Positions 1 through 7,687 of a DNA stretch of 19,941 bases are shown here, one piece after another (positions within the stretch are counted from its first letter, which is position 1; each line of letters begins with the position of its first letter). The position numbers and the translations under genes were made by a program. The notes beneath the pieces were generated by a model, which saw nothing but the letters and a program-made list of their open reading frames with translations, had not been told where the DNA came from and did no database searches. This stretch comes from Flavobacterium psychrophilum (lineage in GTDB: Bacteria; Bacteroidota; Bacteroidia; Flavobacteriales; Flavobacteriaceae): the NCBI GenBank assembly GCA_020720185.1, contig DYPB01000030.1, forward strand, positions 1 to 19,941, given 5' to 3'.

Positions 1-1845
1 ATCCAACTCCACTTTCAAATTTTTAATGATAAATTCTTGTCTATCAGGGGTGTTTTTACCCATATAAAAAGATAATAATTGTTCTATCGAAGTGTTTTTG
101 TCCATCATAATTGGGTCAAGCCGAATGGTTTCGCCAATAAAATTCTTGAACTCATCTGGAGAAATTTCTCCTAATCCTTTAAATCGAGTAATTTCTGGCT
201 TTGGCTTTAACTTTTCGATGGCATCTTTTCGTTCTTGTTCGTTGTAACAATATATGGTTTCTTTTTTGTTTCTGACTCTAAAAAGTGGTGTTTGCAAAAT
301 ATATAAATGTCCTTCTTTTATTAATTCTGGAAAAAATTGTAAGAAAAAGGTAATCAATAACAATCTAATGTGCATTCCATCAACATCGGCATCGGTAGCA
401 ATAACAATATTGTTGTACCGCAAATCTTCCATTGAATCTTCAATATCTAAAGCAGCTTGCAAAAGGTTAAATTCCTCATTTTCATAAACAATTTTTTTTG
501 TCATTCCGTAGCTGTTCAAGGGCTTACCACGCAAACTAAAAACGGCTTGGGTGTTCACATCTCGGCTTTTAGTTATCGAACCCGATGCTGAATCTCCCTC
601 GGTGATAAACAATGTACTTTCGAGATTTCGTGGGTTTTTGGTATCGGTCAAATGGGCTCTGCAATCTCGCAATTTTTTGTTGTGCAAATTGGCTTTTTTG
701 GCTCGGTCTTTGGCTAATTTTCTAATGCCCGAAAGTTCTTTTCTTTCCCGTTCGGCTTGCAATATTTTTTTTAATAGTGCATCTGCAATTATGGGATTTT
801 TGTGTAAATATCCGTCTAATTTATCTTTTACAAAATCGTTTACAAAAGTTCTAACTGATGGCATTCCAGGTTCTGAACCCATTTCTGTTGAACCCAATTT
901 TGTTTTGGTTTGGCTCTCAAAAACAGGCTCCATAACTTTTATAGAAATGGCTGTAACAATAGATTTTCTTACATCAGAGGTTTCAAATGGTTTGTTGTAA
1001 TATTCTCGAACAGTTTTTACAATCGCCTCTCTATAAGCAGCTAAATGTGTACCTCCTTGTGTGGTATTTTGACCATTTACAAACGAGTGATACTCTTCGG
1101 AATATTGGGTTTTGCTGTGAGTTAAGGCAATTTCGATATCCTCGCCTTTAAGATGAATGATTGGATATTCTAAATCCTCAACACTGATGGTTTCTTCCAA
1201 TAAATCTTTTAATCCATTTTCAGAATAATATTTCTCTCCATTATAAACTATTGTTAATCCGTTGTTTAAATAACAATAATTTTTTAGCATTTTGACTACA
1301 TATTCATTCCTGAACTTATAGTTTTTAAAAATAATTTCATCTGGAATAAACGAAACTTTTGTTCCTTTTCGTTTGGTAGTTTCAATAATATCTTCTTCCA
1401 AAGTAAGGTTTCCAGCCGAAAATTCAGCAATTTTTTGTTTATCATCTCGAACTGATTCTACTCTAAAATAATTGGATAACGCATTCACCGCTTTTGTTCC
1501 TACACCGTTTAATCCTACTGATTTTTTAAAGGCCAACGAGTCATATTTTCCACCTGTATTCATCTTGGAAACCACATCAATAACTTTTCCTAATGGAATT
1601 CCACGACCATAATCACGAACGGTAACCGTTTTGTCTTTTATGGTTACTTCAATGGTTTTTCCTGCTCCCATCACAAACTCATCAATACAATTATCAATGA
1701 CTTCTTTTAATAAAATATAAATACCATCGTCAGGACTTGAGCCATCACCCAGCTTACCTATATACATTCCAGGCCGTATACGGATATGTTCTTTCCAGTC
1801 TAACGATCTAATATTGTCTTCGTTATATTGTATTTGGTCTGTCAT
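1..1845 (-). CDS. parE: DNA topoisomerase IV subunit B, ParE (3' end outside window)
   Basis: ATP-binding subunit of topoisomerase IV, which with ParC decatenates daughter chromosomes. The frame is open from an ATG at 1845 to the window edge (615 codons), so the C-terminal end is missing. GHKL ATPase signatures are visible: E48-V-I-D51-N52, the D78-Y-G-R-G motif, and [14 protein letters not shown] at 111-124. The TOPRIM metal site shows as EGDSAS at 416-421 and D485-A-D-V-D-G490. The N-terminal sequence ([14 protein letters not shown], then [13 protein letters not shown]) is of the ParE type rather than the GyrB type. It is divergent from the VOC gene; no convincing TAnnTTTG box was found upstream. 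parC often lies downstream in this group, which would be beyond base 1 (inference). Confidence 0.95.
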   Translation of the reverse strand, partial: MTDQIQYNEDNIRSLDWKEHIRIRPGMYIGKLGDGSSPDDGIYILLKEVIDNCIDEFVMGAGKTIEVTIKDKTVTVRDYGRGIPLGKVIDVVSKMNTGGKYDSLAFKKSVGLNGVGTKAVNALSNYFRVESVRDDKQKIAEFSAGNLTLEEDIIETTKRKGTKVSFIPDEIIFKNYKFRNEYVVKMLKNYCYLNNGLTIVYNGEKYYSENGLKDLLEETISVEDLEYPIIHLKGEDIEIALTHSKTQYSEEYHSFVNGQNTTQGGTHLAAYREAIVKTVREYYNKPFETSDVRKSIVTAISIKVMEPVFESQTKTKLGSTEMGSEPGMPSVRTFVNDFVKDKLDGYLHKNPIIADALLKKILQAERERKELSGIRKLAKDRAKKANLHNKKLRDCRAHLTDTKNPRNLESTLFITEGDSASGSITKSRDVNTQAVFSLRGKPLNSYGMTKKIVYENEEFNLLQAALDIEDSMEDLRYNNIVIATDADVDGMHIRLLLITFFLQFFPELIKEGHLYILQTPLFRVRNKKETIYCYNEQERKDAIEKLKPKPEITRFKGLGEISPDEFKNFIGETIRLDPIMMDKNTSIEQLLSFYMGKNTPDRQEFIIKNLKVELD

Positions 1846-2046
1846 TTTCTTTTTATCGAATTTTAGTATATTCCTTTTGGTTGATGCAAAAAAACACCAG
1901 CATAAGATGTGCTAAAATACATTAAATCTATTAAGCAAAAAAGAAGTTTTCAGAAAGTTATTAAGAATGATATTGACAAAATTATTGATATAAAAACAGA
2001 AGATATAAACTATTTTATCTTAAATTTGCTAAAAAATAGAATAACT

Positions 2047-2472
2047 ATGACTATAAATCCTTATTTAATTTTTAATGGAACTTGCGAAGAAGCATTCCTT
2101 TTTTATCAATCCGTTTTTGGTGGCGAAATTCCTTATATGGGTAAATTTAAAGATATGCCTTCAGATGGAGAATCTAAATTATCAGAAAAAGATGCAAATA
2201 AAATTATGCATGTCTCTTTGCCAATTGGTAACGGAACAATAATAATGGGAAGTGATAGCAATACCGCATCTGGAGATGTAAAAATAGGTGATAATGTTTC
2301 TATTTCAATAGATACCGATAGTTCAGAAGAGGCTGATAAACTTTTTAATGGGCTTTCTGCTGGCGGAAATATAAAAATGCCACCTCAAAAAACCTTTTGG
2401 GGTGCTTATTTTAGTATGTTTGAAGATAAATTTGGCATTCATTGGATGATTAATTTTGACGAAAAGAAATGA
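2047..2472 (+). CDS. PhnB-like VOC (glyoxalase/bleomycin-resistance fold) protein
   Basis: 141-aa protein with a PhnB/VOC layout: an N-terminal beta-alpha-beta unit ([20 protein letters not shown]) and a C-terminal half ending in [19 protein letters not shown], where the family keeps metal-site or substrate-site residues. VOC proteins range from lyases to dioxygenases to antibiotic-binding proteins, so the substrate cannot be given. I start at ATG 2047 (MTINPYLIF), the usual family N-terminus. The frame stays open to an ATG at 1909, but those 46 extra residues are lysine/isoleucine-rich and unlike the family. A TAAATTTG sequence at 2021-2028 fits the Bacteroidota -7 box without a good -33 partner. 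The stop overlaps the start of kdsB (ATGA), so the two are probably translationally coupled. Confidence 0.85.
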   Translation: MTINPYLIFNGTCEEAFLFYQSVFGGEIPYMGKFKDMPSDGESKLSEKDANKIMHVSLPIGNGTIIMGSDSNTASGDVKIGDNVSISIDTDSSEEADKLFNGLSAGGNIKMPPQKTFWGAYFSMFEDKFGIHWMINFDEKK

Positions 2473-3194
2473 AAATAATAGCCGTAATTCCAGCCAGATA
2501 CGCATCAACAAGATTTCCTGCAAAATTGATGCAAGATTTAGGAGGTAAAACTGTAATATTAAGAACTTATCAAGCCACAGTATGTACAAATTTATTTGCA
2601 GATGTTTTTGTTGTAACAGATTCTGATATTATTTATAATGAGATAGTTACAAACAACGGGAAAGCAATAATGAGTCTTAAAAATCATGAAAGTGGTAGCG
2701 ACCGAATTGCAGAAGCTATTGAAGCTATTGATTGTGATATTGTTGTAAATGTTCAAGGAGACGAGCCATTTATTGATAAAAATTCACTAAAAACATTAAT
2801 AAATGTTTTTAAAAATGATACTGAAAACAAGGTAGATTTAACTTCATTAATGAGAGAAATTACCGATGAAAACGATATTAATAACCCAAATAATGTTAAA
2901 GTTGTTGTTGATCAGTATGGTTTTGCATTATATTTTTCTAGAGCCGTAATTCCATATCCAAGAGAGAGAAATGTTGGGGTAAAGTATATGCAACATATTG
3001 GTATATACGCATTTAGAAAAAAATCTTTGTTAGATTTTTATAGTCTTTCCATGAAATCATTAGAGAGTTCTGAAAAATTAGAACAATTACGATATCTTGA
3101 ATATGGAAAACGAATTAAAATGATAGAAACCAATCATATAGGAATTGGAATTGACACCATTCAGGATTTGGAAAAAGCTAGAAAAATGCTTTGA
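2469..3194 (+). CDS. kdsB: 3-deoxy-manno-octulosonate cytidylyltransferase (CMP-Kdo synthetase)
   Basis: Activates Kdo with CTP to give CMP-Kdo, the donor for lipopolysaccharide inner-core assembly; cytoplasmic. The 241 residues match the usual length of about 245-250. Visible motifs: nucleotide-binding loop [16 protein letters not shown] (6-21), HESGSDR (73-79, the family's H-x-S-G-T/S-D-R), [10 protein letters not shown] (93-102) with the metal-binding aspartate, HIGIYAF (176-182), EQLR (205-208) and GIGIDT (225-230). The start ATG shares four bases with the stop of the upstream VOC gene. A strong hairpin terminator follows. No other Kdo gene is in the window. Confidence 0.95.
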   Translation: MKIIAVIPARYASTRFPAKLMQDLGGKTVILRTYQATVCTNLFADVFVVTDSDIIYNEIVTNNGKAIMSLKNHESGSDRIAEAIEAIDCDIVVNVQGDEPFIDKNSLKTLINVFKNDTENKVDLTSLMREITDENDINNPNNVKVVVDQYGFALYFSRAVIPYPRERNVGVKYMQHIGIYAFRKKSLLDFYSLSMKSLESSEKLEQLRYLEYGKRIKMIETNHIGIGIDTIQDLEKARKML

Positions 3195-3220
3195 CAAGTT
3201 TTAGAATATCATTAATTTTT

Positions 3221-3250
3221 AAATCCTGTTTATCAATCAGGATTTTTTTA
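3221..3250 (+). terminator. Rho-independent terminator after kdsB
   Basis: AAATCCTG (3221-3228) and CAGGATTT (3238-3245) form a perfect 8-bp stem with a 9-nt loop, followed by a T-rich run. It lies 26 bp after the kdsB stop and before the sigma-factor promoter. Confidence 0.85.
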
Positions 3251-3259
3251 TTTTATAGA

Positions 3260-3287
3260 TGTAACAAAAAATAAAGTTAATCGTCTT
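3260..3287 (+). promoter_or_regulatory. Probable ECF-sigma-dependent (autoregulated) promoter
   Basis: TGTAACA (3260-3266) and TCGTCTT (3281-3287), with 16 nt between AAC and CGTC. This is the general form of ECF promoters (an AAC-type -35 and a CGTC/GTCT-type -10). There is no TAnnTTTG housekeeping box here. The predicted start near 3292 leaves a leader of about 26 nt before the sigma gene, so autoregulation is likely (inference). Confidence 0.6.
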
Positions 3288-3317
3288 TAAAATATAAGCA
3301 AAATTAAAAACCTTTTT

Positions 3318-3827
3318 ATGAACCAAAACGAATTTATACAACTCATTAATCCATTTAAGGATAAGTTGTTTAGACTTGCTAAAAGATTGTTAATCAGCAC
3401 AGAAGAGGCTGAAGATGCAACTCAAGAGGTTTTGGTTAAATTATGGAATAAAAATGATAATTTGAATCAATTAAATAGTTTGGAGGCAATGGCAATGAGC
3501 ATGACAAAAAATTATTGCTTAGATCAATTAAAATCAAAAAGGGCCACAAATTTGAGTCTTGTAGATTCAAATTTTACAGACAGAGCACCAAATTTACAAC
3601 AACAAATTGAAGATACAAATAGTTTAAAATGGGTAGAAAAGATAATAACCGAACTACCCGAACAACAAAAAATAATTGTACAACTTCGTGATATTGAACA
3701 ACTTGAATTTGAAGAGATCGCAGAAATTATGGATATGACCGAAGCTACAATAAGAGTTGCCTTATCTAGAGCGAGAAAAACAATTAGAGAAAATATTAAA
3801 AAGACCCATAATTATGGAATTAAATAA
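3318..3827 (+). CDS. ECF-family RNA polymerase sigma factor
   Basis: A 169-aa group 4 (ECF) sigma factor with only the two essential domains. Sigma-2 covers about residues 10-75 and includes FRLAKRLLISTEEAEDATQEVLVKLW, where region 2.4 reads the -10. Sigma-4 covers about 105-160, ending in the helix-turn-helix FEEIAEIMDMTEATIRVALSRARKTI, which reads the -35. It is the first gene of a four-gene unit; its stop overlaps the start of the membrane-bound partner by 14 bp, which is typical of sigma/anti-sigma pairs. The inducing signal is not apparent; the two DUF4252 envelope proteins downstream suggest an envelope function. No regular sigma symbol can be assigned. Confidence 0.92.
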   Translation: MNQNEFIQLINPFKDKLFRLAKRLLISTEEAEDATQEVLVKLWNKNDNLNQLNSLEAMAMSMTKNYCLDQLKSKRATNLSLVDSNFTDRAPNLQQQIEDTNSLKWVEKIITELPEQQKIIVQLRDIEQLEFEEIAEIMDMTEATIRVALSRARKTIRENIKKTHNYGIK

Positions 3828-4260
3828 AATAGAAGCACTTTTAGAAAAATACTTTGACGGATTGACTAGTATTGCTGATGAAAAGGAATTGACGAATTAT
3901 TTTTCACAACCTCATGTTGCGCAGCATTTGGAGCAGTATCAATCAATTTTTCAATATTTTAAGGAATCAAAATTAGAACAGTTTGCAGAAAAAAAATCAC
4001 TAATCATAAAACAAAATCAAAAATTAATGTGGTTGTCAATAGCAGCATCTGTAACAGTTTTGCTAGGTTTGTCAGTATTTATGTATACTAATTTAGATTC
4101 AAAAAACGATGATTTAGGAACTTATAAAAACCCTGAAATTGCCTATTTTGAAACGCAAAAACAATTAAACCTAATTTCCGAACATCTAAATACTGGCATC
4201 AAAAGTGTTGGCTATATCAATGAATATCAAGAATCAAAAAATTTAATATTTAAAAAATAA
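3814..4260 (+). CDS. Single-pass membrane protein, putative anti-sigma factor
   Basis: 148 aa, starting at ATG 3814 inside the 3' end of the sigma gene; an in-frame ATG at 3757 would lengthen the overlap to 71 bp and add basic residues that mirror the sigma coding frame. Residues 1-71 are cytoplasmic and helical, 72-91 form one transmembrane helix (MWLSIAASVTVLLGLSVFMY), and 92-148 would be periplasmic, with the segment NPEIAYFETQKQLNLISEHL. There is no zinc-type HxxxCxxC anti-sigma motif, so the assignment rests on topology, overlap and position directly after an ECF sigma gene. It would hold the sigma factor at the membrane until a periplasmic cue (inference). Confidence 0.7.
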   Translation: MELNKIEALLEKYFDGLTSIADEKELTNYFSQPHVAQHLEQYQSIFQYFKESKLEQFAEKKSLIIKQNQKLMWLSIAASVTVLLGLSVFMYTNLDSKNDDLGTYKNPEIAYFETQKQLNLISEHLNTGIKSVGYINEYQESKNLIFKK

Positions 4261-4265
4261 ACATT

Positions 4266-4793
4266 ATGAATAAATTAGTAACAATTATCGCATTTTTTTT
4301 AACTTCAAACCAATCATTTAGTCAATCATTATTTGATAAATATGATAATTTAGACGGAGTAACATCAATTATTGTAAACAATAAAATGTTTGAATTAATG
4401 AGCAAGGTAAATACCAATACTAAAGACAAAGAAACACAACAATATAATAAACTATTAAAAAATTTAGATAATCTTAAAGTGTTTGTAACCAACAGTTTAA
4501 AAATGACTGCTGATATGAAAATAACTGCAGAAAAATATCTAAAATCTTCAAATTTATCAGAATTAATGCACATTAATAAAGATGGAAAAAACATCAAGAT
4601 ATATGCAAAACAACCTGGAACTGATGGTAATAATATTAAGGAATTGTTTATGTTTATAGAGGGTTCTGGCAAAGATTATGAAACAATAATACTCTCATTA
4701 ACAGGCGATTTTGATATAAATGAACTATCCGCTCTAACCGATAAGATGAATTTGCCTGGTGGCGATGCTTTGAAAAAAGCTGGTAAAAAATAA
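4266..4793 (+). CDS. Secreted DUF4252-family protein
   Basis: 175 aa with an N-terminal signal peptide (MNKLVTIIAFFLTSNQSFSQ; likely cut near S-F-S/Q as is common in Bacteroidota). The mature part follows the DUF4252 pattern: a FDKYDNLDGVTSIIVNNKMF start, a central YLKSSNLSELM segment, and a LSLTGDFDINELSALTDKMN end. The family is widespread in Flavobacteriia and has no known biochemical role. It starts 5 bp after the anti-sigma-like gene and 5 bp before a second DUF4252 gene, so all four are one transcript. It may be the sensor or main target of the sigma factor (inference). Confidence 0.8.
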   Translation: MNKLVTIIAFFLTSNQSFSQSLFDKYDNLDGVTSIIVNNKMFELMSKVNTNTKDKETQQYNKLLKNLDNLKVFVTNSLKMTADMKITAEKYLKSSNLSELMHINKDGKNIKIYAKQPGTDGNNIKELFMFIEGSGKDYETIILSLTGDFDINELSALTDKMNLPGGDALKKAGKK

Positions 4794-4798
4794 TTATT

Positions 4799-5350
4799 AT
4801 GAAAAAAAATATTGTAACATTTATTTGCAGTTTATTACTAATAAGTTGCAACTCTAAACCAAGTTTAGAAGAATATTTTGTAGAAAACACAGAAAATGAG
4901 AATTTTGTTCAGGTTGATGTTTCACCAAGTATCTTAAATATTGATTCTAAAAAATTATCATTAGAACAAAACAATGCTTTAAAATCATTTAACAAGATGA
5001 ATATTCTTGCTTTCAAAATAAATGACAAAAATAAGGCGGTTTTTGAAACAGAAAGACAAAAAGTGTATCAAATATTAAAGGATGAAAAATACCAACAATT
5101 GATGAAATTTGGAACAGGTAAAGAAGGTGCCTCAATTAGTTATGTTGGTGATGATGAGCATATTTCTGAATTTGTTTTGTATGGAAATAAAAACGATAAT
5201 GGTTTTGGAATTGTTAGAGTTTTAGGAAAGGATATGAATGCAAGTTCAATAATGACAATGATTAGTTTGCTAAAAAATGCAAATATTGATAACGAACAAT
5301 TAAAGCCATTATTAGAGCAAATGGGGCTAAACAAAGATAAAATTAAATAG
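4799..5350 (+). CDS. DUF4252-family lipoprotein
   Basis: 183 aa. A lipoprotein signal with lipobox LLISC puts the lipidated cysteine at residue 17, so the protein should be anchored to a membrane facing the periplasm or surface. The body (YFVENTENENFVQVDVSPSI; later a KFGTGKEGASISYVGDDEHI segment and LKPLLEQMG at the end) resembles the second DUF4252 protein that accompanies flavobacterial ECF operons. It is the last gene of the sigma operon and is closed by the hairpin at 5374-5399. It pairs with the soluble DUF4252 protein encoded just upstream; function unknown. Confidence 0.8.
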   Translation: MKKNIVTFICSLLLISCNSKPSLEEYFVENTENENFVQVDVSPSILNIDSKKLSLEQNNALKSFNKMNILAFKINDKNKAVFETERQKVYQILKDEKYQQLMKFGTGKEGASISYVGDDEHISEFVLYGNKNDNGFGIVRVLGKDMNASSIMTMISLLKNANIDNEQLKPLLEQMGLNKDKIK

Positions 5351-5373
5351 TTTTTTAGGGTTGGTTAGTTAGA

Positions 5374-5399
5374 AAAAGCGTTCATTACTGAACGCTTTT
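5374..5399. terminator. Bidirectional intrinsic terminator
   Basis: AAAAGCGTTCA (5374-5384), TTAC loop, TGAACGCTTTT (5389-5399): a perfect 11-bp stem with an A run on one side and a T run on the other. It therefore works both for the sigma operon (+) and for the convergent secreted-protein gene (-), whose stop codon is at 5401-5403, 1 bp from the stem. Confidence 0.9.
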
Positions 5400-5400
5400 C

Positions 5401-6063
5401 TTATTCTTTAGTAAATACAACAACTGCCTTAAAACCTGTTGCTAAATTCCACTGATTGGCAACTATTAATTTTCCTGCATCATCAAAAATTTTAAATTCG
5501 GCTGTATTTGGTCCAGAAGTTCCTTGATTTATTGCTTCGATTTCAATTTTGTTAAAACCTTTTTGCAAAGGGATATCAATATTTTTAAAAAATGAATCTA
5601 AAATTATTGAATTTTCAACCAATCTACCATTTAAATAAATTTTAACCCTATCGTCATCAACTTCTCCAAAATCTCTACATTTAATGTTTACAAGATTTGA
5701 TTTTAAACTAAAAGTACCAAAGTTTTGATTGCCACGAACTGATTTAAAATCATCGGTTACTGGTAAATTTTTATTATTTAATTTATCCAATACCTCTTGA
5801 TTTGGATTTGCAAAAACGGTTTGATTTGACATATCAATTTCAGACTTTTTTTCTGTCAGCGATGGCAAATTTGATGTAAAAATTGGTGTGTTAGGTTTTG
5901 AAATTGAAGGTGCAGAAAATAAAAACATTGATGGCTTTTCGGCTGTTTTTGGCAAATCCAACGGCACATTAATCCCTGCACCCGAAATGCTTTTTTTCTT
6001 TGATTCGGGTTGCGAAAAAACAACTAACGAACTGAAAATCAATGTGTAATTTAATATTTTCAT
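5401..6063 (-). CDS. Secreted protein of unknown function
   Basis: 220 aa with a signal peptide (MKILNYTLIFSSLVVFS, cut before Q18 likely). Residues 20-110 are low-complexity, rich in Ser, Pro, Lys and Asn, with no clear fold. Residues 115-220 look like a compact beta domain with alternating hydrophobics: VNIKCRDFGEVDDDRVKIYL, a NGRLVENSIILDSFFKNIDI stretch, and GFNKIEIEAINQG. I recognise no named family with certainty; the C-terminal part resembles a small Ig-like or carbohydrate-binding-like sandwich (weak). It has its own TAnnTTTG box upstream and follows the ORF-less heptad element that trails the permease gene. Confidence 0.8.
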   Translation of the reverse strand: MKILNYTLIFSSLVVFSQPESKKKSISGAGINVPLDLPKTAEKPSMFLFSAPSISKPNTPIFTSNLPSLTEKKSEIDMSNQTVFANPNQEVLDKLNNKNLPVTDDFKSVRGNQNFGTFSLKSNLVNIKCRDFGEVDDDRVKIYLNGRLVENSIILDSFFKNIDIPLQKGFNKIEIEAINQGTSGPNTAEFKIFDDAGKLIVANQWNLATGFKAVVVFTKE

Positions 6064-6076
6064 TTTTATTTTTTTA

Positions 6077-6084
6077 CAAATGTA
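6077..6084 (-). promoter_or_regulatory. -7 promoter box of the secreted-protein gene
   Basis: On the minus strand this reads TACATTTG, an exact match to the Bacteroidota -7 consensus TAnnTTTG, 13 bp before the ATG at 6063. No TTG was found at the ideal -33 distance, so strength is uncertain. Confidence 0.5.
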
Positions 6085-6115
6085 GTTATTCGTTTTTCAT
6101 ATTATCTTAAAAAAT

Positions 6116-6194
6116 AGTTAAAAGTCAAAAGTTAAAATGTTTGGAATATTCTAACTTTTAAACTAACAAACTTCTAACTTTTTGACTTTTGACT
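6116..6194 (-). repeat. ORF-less heptad inverted-repeat element (element A)
   Basis: Read on the minus strand, the left arm (6194-6172) is a run of AAAGTCA/AAAGTTA-type heptads that overlaps the last codons and TAG stop of the permease. The right arm (6137-6116) is the complement (ACTTTTGACTTTTAACT). Over about 22 bp the arms match except for three positions and one extra A. The 34 bp between them also hold partial heptads (AGTTTGTTAGTTTAAAAGTT) but no ORF. The layout (purine-rich arm at the upstream stop, pyrimidine-rich arm before the next co-directional gene) is that of elements B and C in the fad operon, without the four-helix-bundle gene. Confidence 0.7.
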
Positions 6195-7583
6195 AATGTA
6201 ATAAACAGGTATTCCGAGTAACATAATTAAAACTCCCCATCCACAAGTATCTGGTTTTGAATATAATAAGGCAATACAAATAATCGTTGTAATAATTATA
6301 TATATTGCTGGCAAAATTGGATATCCAAATGCTTTATAAGGTCTATCAATCATTGGCATTTTTTTTCTTAAGATAAAAATCCCAGCAATGGTTAGTACAT
6401 AAAATATCAAAACGATAATCATTACATAGTCTAGTAAATCACCGTATTTTCCTGTCAAACATAAACACGAAGCCCAAATACATTGAGCCCACAATGCCCA
6501 CGATGGCACACTGGCAGCATTCAAATTTGCTGCTTTTTTAAAAAACAAACCGTCTTTTGCCATCGTATGATAAACCCTTGCTCCAGCCATTATTAATCCA
6601 TTATTACAGGCAAATGTTGAAATCATTATCATAATAGCGATGATATAAGTTCCAATGTTTCCAAAAATATATTCTGAGGCTACTACCGCAACCCTATCAT
6701 TTTTAGCTGTTGTAATTTCGTCAAACGGGATAACAGCAAGGTACATTAAATTTGCCAAAATATAAATAATCGTTACAATTAGTGTTCCTAAAAACAAACT
6801 TAAACCTACATTTCGCTTCGGATTTTTAATTTCCCCAGCAATAAATGTTACACCATTCCAAGCGTCAGATGAGAATAAAGAGCCAACCATTGCAGCTGCA
6901 ATAGCAGTTATAAGTGCCTTTCCAGAGATAGATTCCCATAATCCTGTTTTCGTGTTTAAGGAACTTGTTTGCCAACCATTAGCCCAATTTGCATTCCAAA
7001 TATTGACTTTTGCAGCTAATATAAATCCGAAAATTATCAATCCTAATAAAGAGGCAATTTTAATTACTGTCAGAATTGTTTGCATTGTTTTACTATCTTT
7101 TACCCCACGACTATTCAAATAAGTCAAGAAAATTATAGTAATTATTGATACAATTTGAGCCGCATTTATTTGTAATTTTCCAATTTCAAATAAGATATTT
7201 TCATTACTAAACGATGGAATGATATAAGAGGCAAATTTTGAAAACCCCACTCCTACCGCAGCAATTGTACCAGTTTGAATAACCGCAAAAAAACTCCAAC
7301 CATATAAAAATGCAATTAATTTGTTATAAGATTCTTTTAAATACACATATTGCCCACCTGCTTTTGGAAACATTGCCGAAAGTTCACCGTAACTTACAGC
7401 AGCAATCATCGTTATCAATCCAGATACAATCCAAATTAGAGTTAACCACGCTGCAGAACCTACTTGCCTTGCAATATCAGCACTTACAATAAATATTCCA
7501 GAGCCAATCATTGACCCAACTACAAGCATCGTGCCATCAAAAAGCCCTAATTCTTGTTTAAAATTTTGATTATTTTCTTCCAT
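6174..7583 (-). CDS. APC-superfamily amino acid permease
   Basis: 469 aa, inner-membrane secondary transporter with about 12 hydrophobic helices. The unwound TM1 motif GSMIGSGIF (23-31), which contacts the substrate backbone in this fold, is intact, as is the loop YGELSAMFPKAGGQYVYLKE typical of the LAT/SteT-like branch. Likely substrates are neutral amino acids, by exchange or cation symport; the exact one cannot be read. The last six codons (SQKSKS) and TAG stop are made of the heptad repeat of element A, so the natural C-terminus may have been altered. It is divergent from marR with a shared 104-bp control region. It was not named because SteT, YhdG and similar proteins cannot be separated here. 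Confidence 0.9.
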   Translation of the reverse strand: MEENNQNFKQELGLFDGTMLVVGSMIGSGIFIVSADIARQVGSAAWLTLIWIVSGLITMIAAVSYGELSAMFPKAGGQYVYLKESYNKLIAFLYGWSFFAVIQTGTIAAVGVGFSKFASYIIPSFSNENILFEIGKLQINAAQIVSIITIIFLTYLNSRGVKDSKTMQTILTVIKIASLLGLIIFGFILAAKVNIWNANWANGWQTSSLNTKTGLWESISGKALITAIAAAMVGSLFSSDAWNGVTFIAGEIKNPKRNVGLSLFLGTLIVTIIYILANLMYLAVIPFDEITTAKNDRVAVVASEYIFGNIGTYIIAIMIMISTFACNNGLIMAGARVYHTMAKDGLFFKKAANLNAASVPSWALWAQCIWASCLCLTGKYGDLLDYVMIIVLIFYVLTIAGIFILRKKMPMIDRPYKAFGYPILPAIYIIITTIICIALLYSKPDTCGWGVLIMLLGIPVYYISQKSKS

Positions 7584-7600
7584 TTTTTTAATTTATTTGA

Positions 7601-7630
7601 TAAAGGTATAAAAAAAAAATAAAAAAACAA
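7601..7630 (-). promoter_or_regulatory. Promoter of the APC permease gene
   Basis: On the minus strand TTG (7630-7628), 19 nt, then TACCTTTA (7608-7601), one mismatch from TAnnTTTG. The predicted start leaves a leader of about 12 nt before ATG 7583. The spacer is an unusually long T tract. Confidence 0.5.
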
Positions 7631-7636
7631 GTTTAT

Positions 7637-7648
7637 TATGCTTGCATA
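7637..7648. promoter_or_regulatory. Likely MarR-type operator
   Basis: TATGCttGCATA is a perfect 5-bp inverted repeat with a 2-bp centre, standing out from a nearly pure A/T stretch. It covers the -33 TTG of the marR-fad promoter and lies 6 bp upstream of the -33 of the divergent permease promoter. A MarR dimer there would block the fad promoter and possibly affect the permease. Ownership by the adjacent MarR protein is inferred from position. Confidence 0.6.
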
Positions 7649-7669
7649 GTATTTTTTTTATTATATTTG
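7642..7669 (+). promoter_or_regulatory. Promoter of the marR-fadN-fadA-fadE operon
   Basis: TTG (7642-7644), 17 nt, TATATTTG (7662-7669): an exact Bacteroidota-type -33/-7 pair. The predicted start near 7675 leaves a leader of about 13 nt before the marR ATG at 7688. The -33 element lies inside the TATGCttGCATA palindrome. Confidence 0.75.
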
Positions 7670-7687
7670 CCCTGAAATTAATTAGGA

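Noticed and set aside
254..1000. Plus-strand open frames opposite parE
   Set aside because: They are antisense shadows of conserved parE codons, including its TOPRIM motifs.
1909..2046. 46-residue N-terminal extension of the VOC protein in the same open frame
   Set aside because: Composition is Lys/Ile-rich and unlike any VOC N-terminus; the ATG at 2047 gives the expected family start. An open frame of this length is common in AT-rich DNA.
4322..4672. 116-codon minus-strand frame opposite the DUF4252 gene
   Set aside because: Antisense shadow; the plus-strand product has a signal peptide and a family match.
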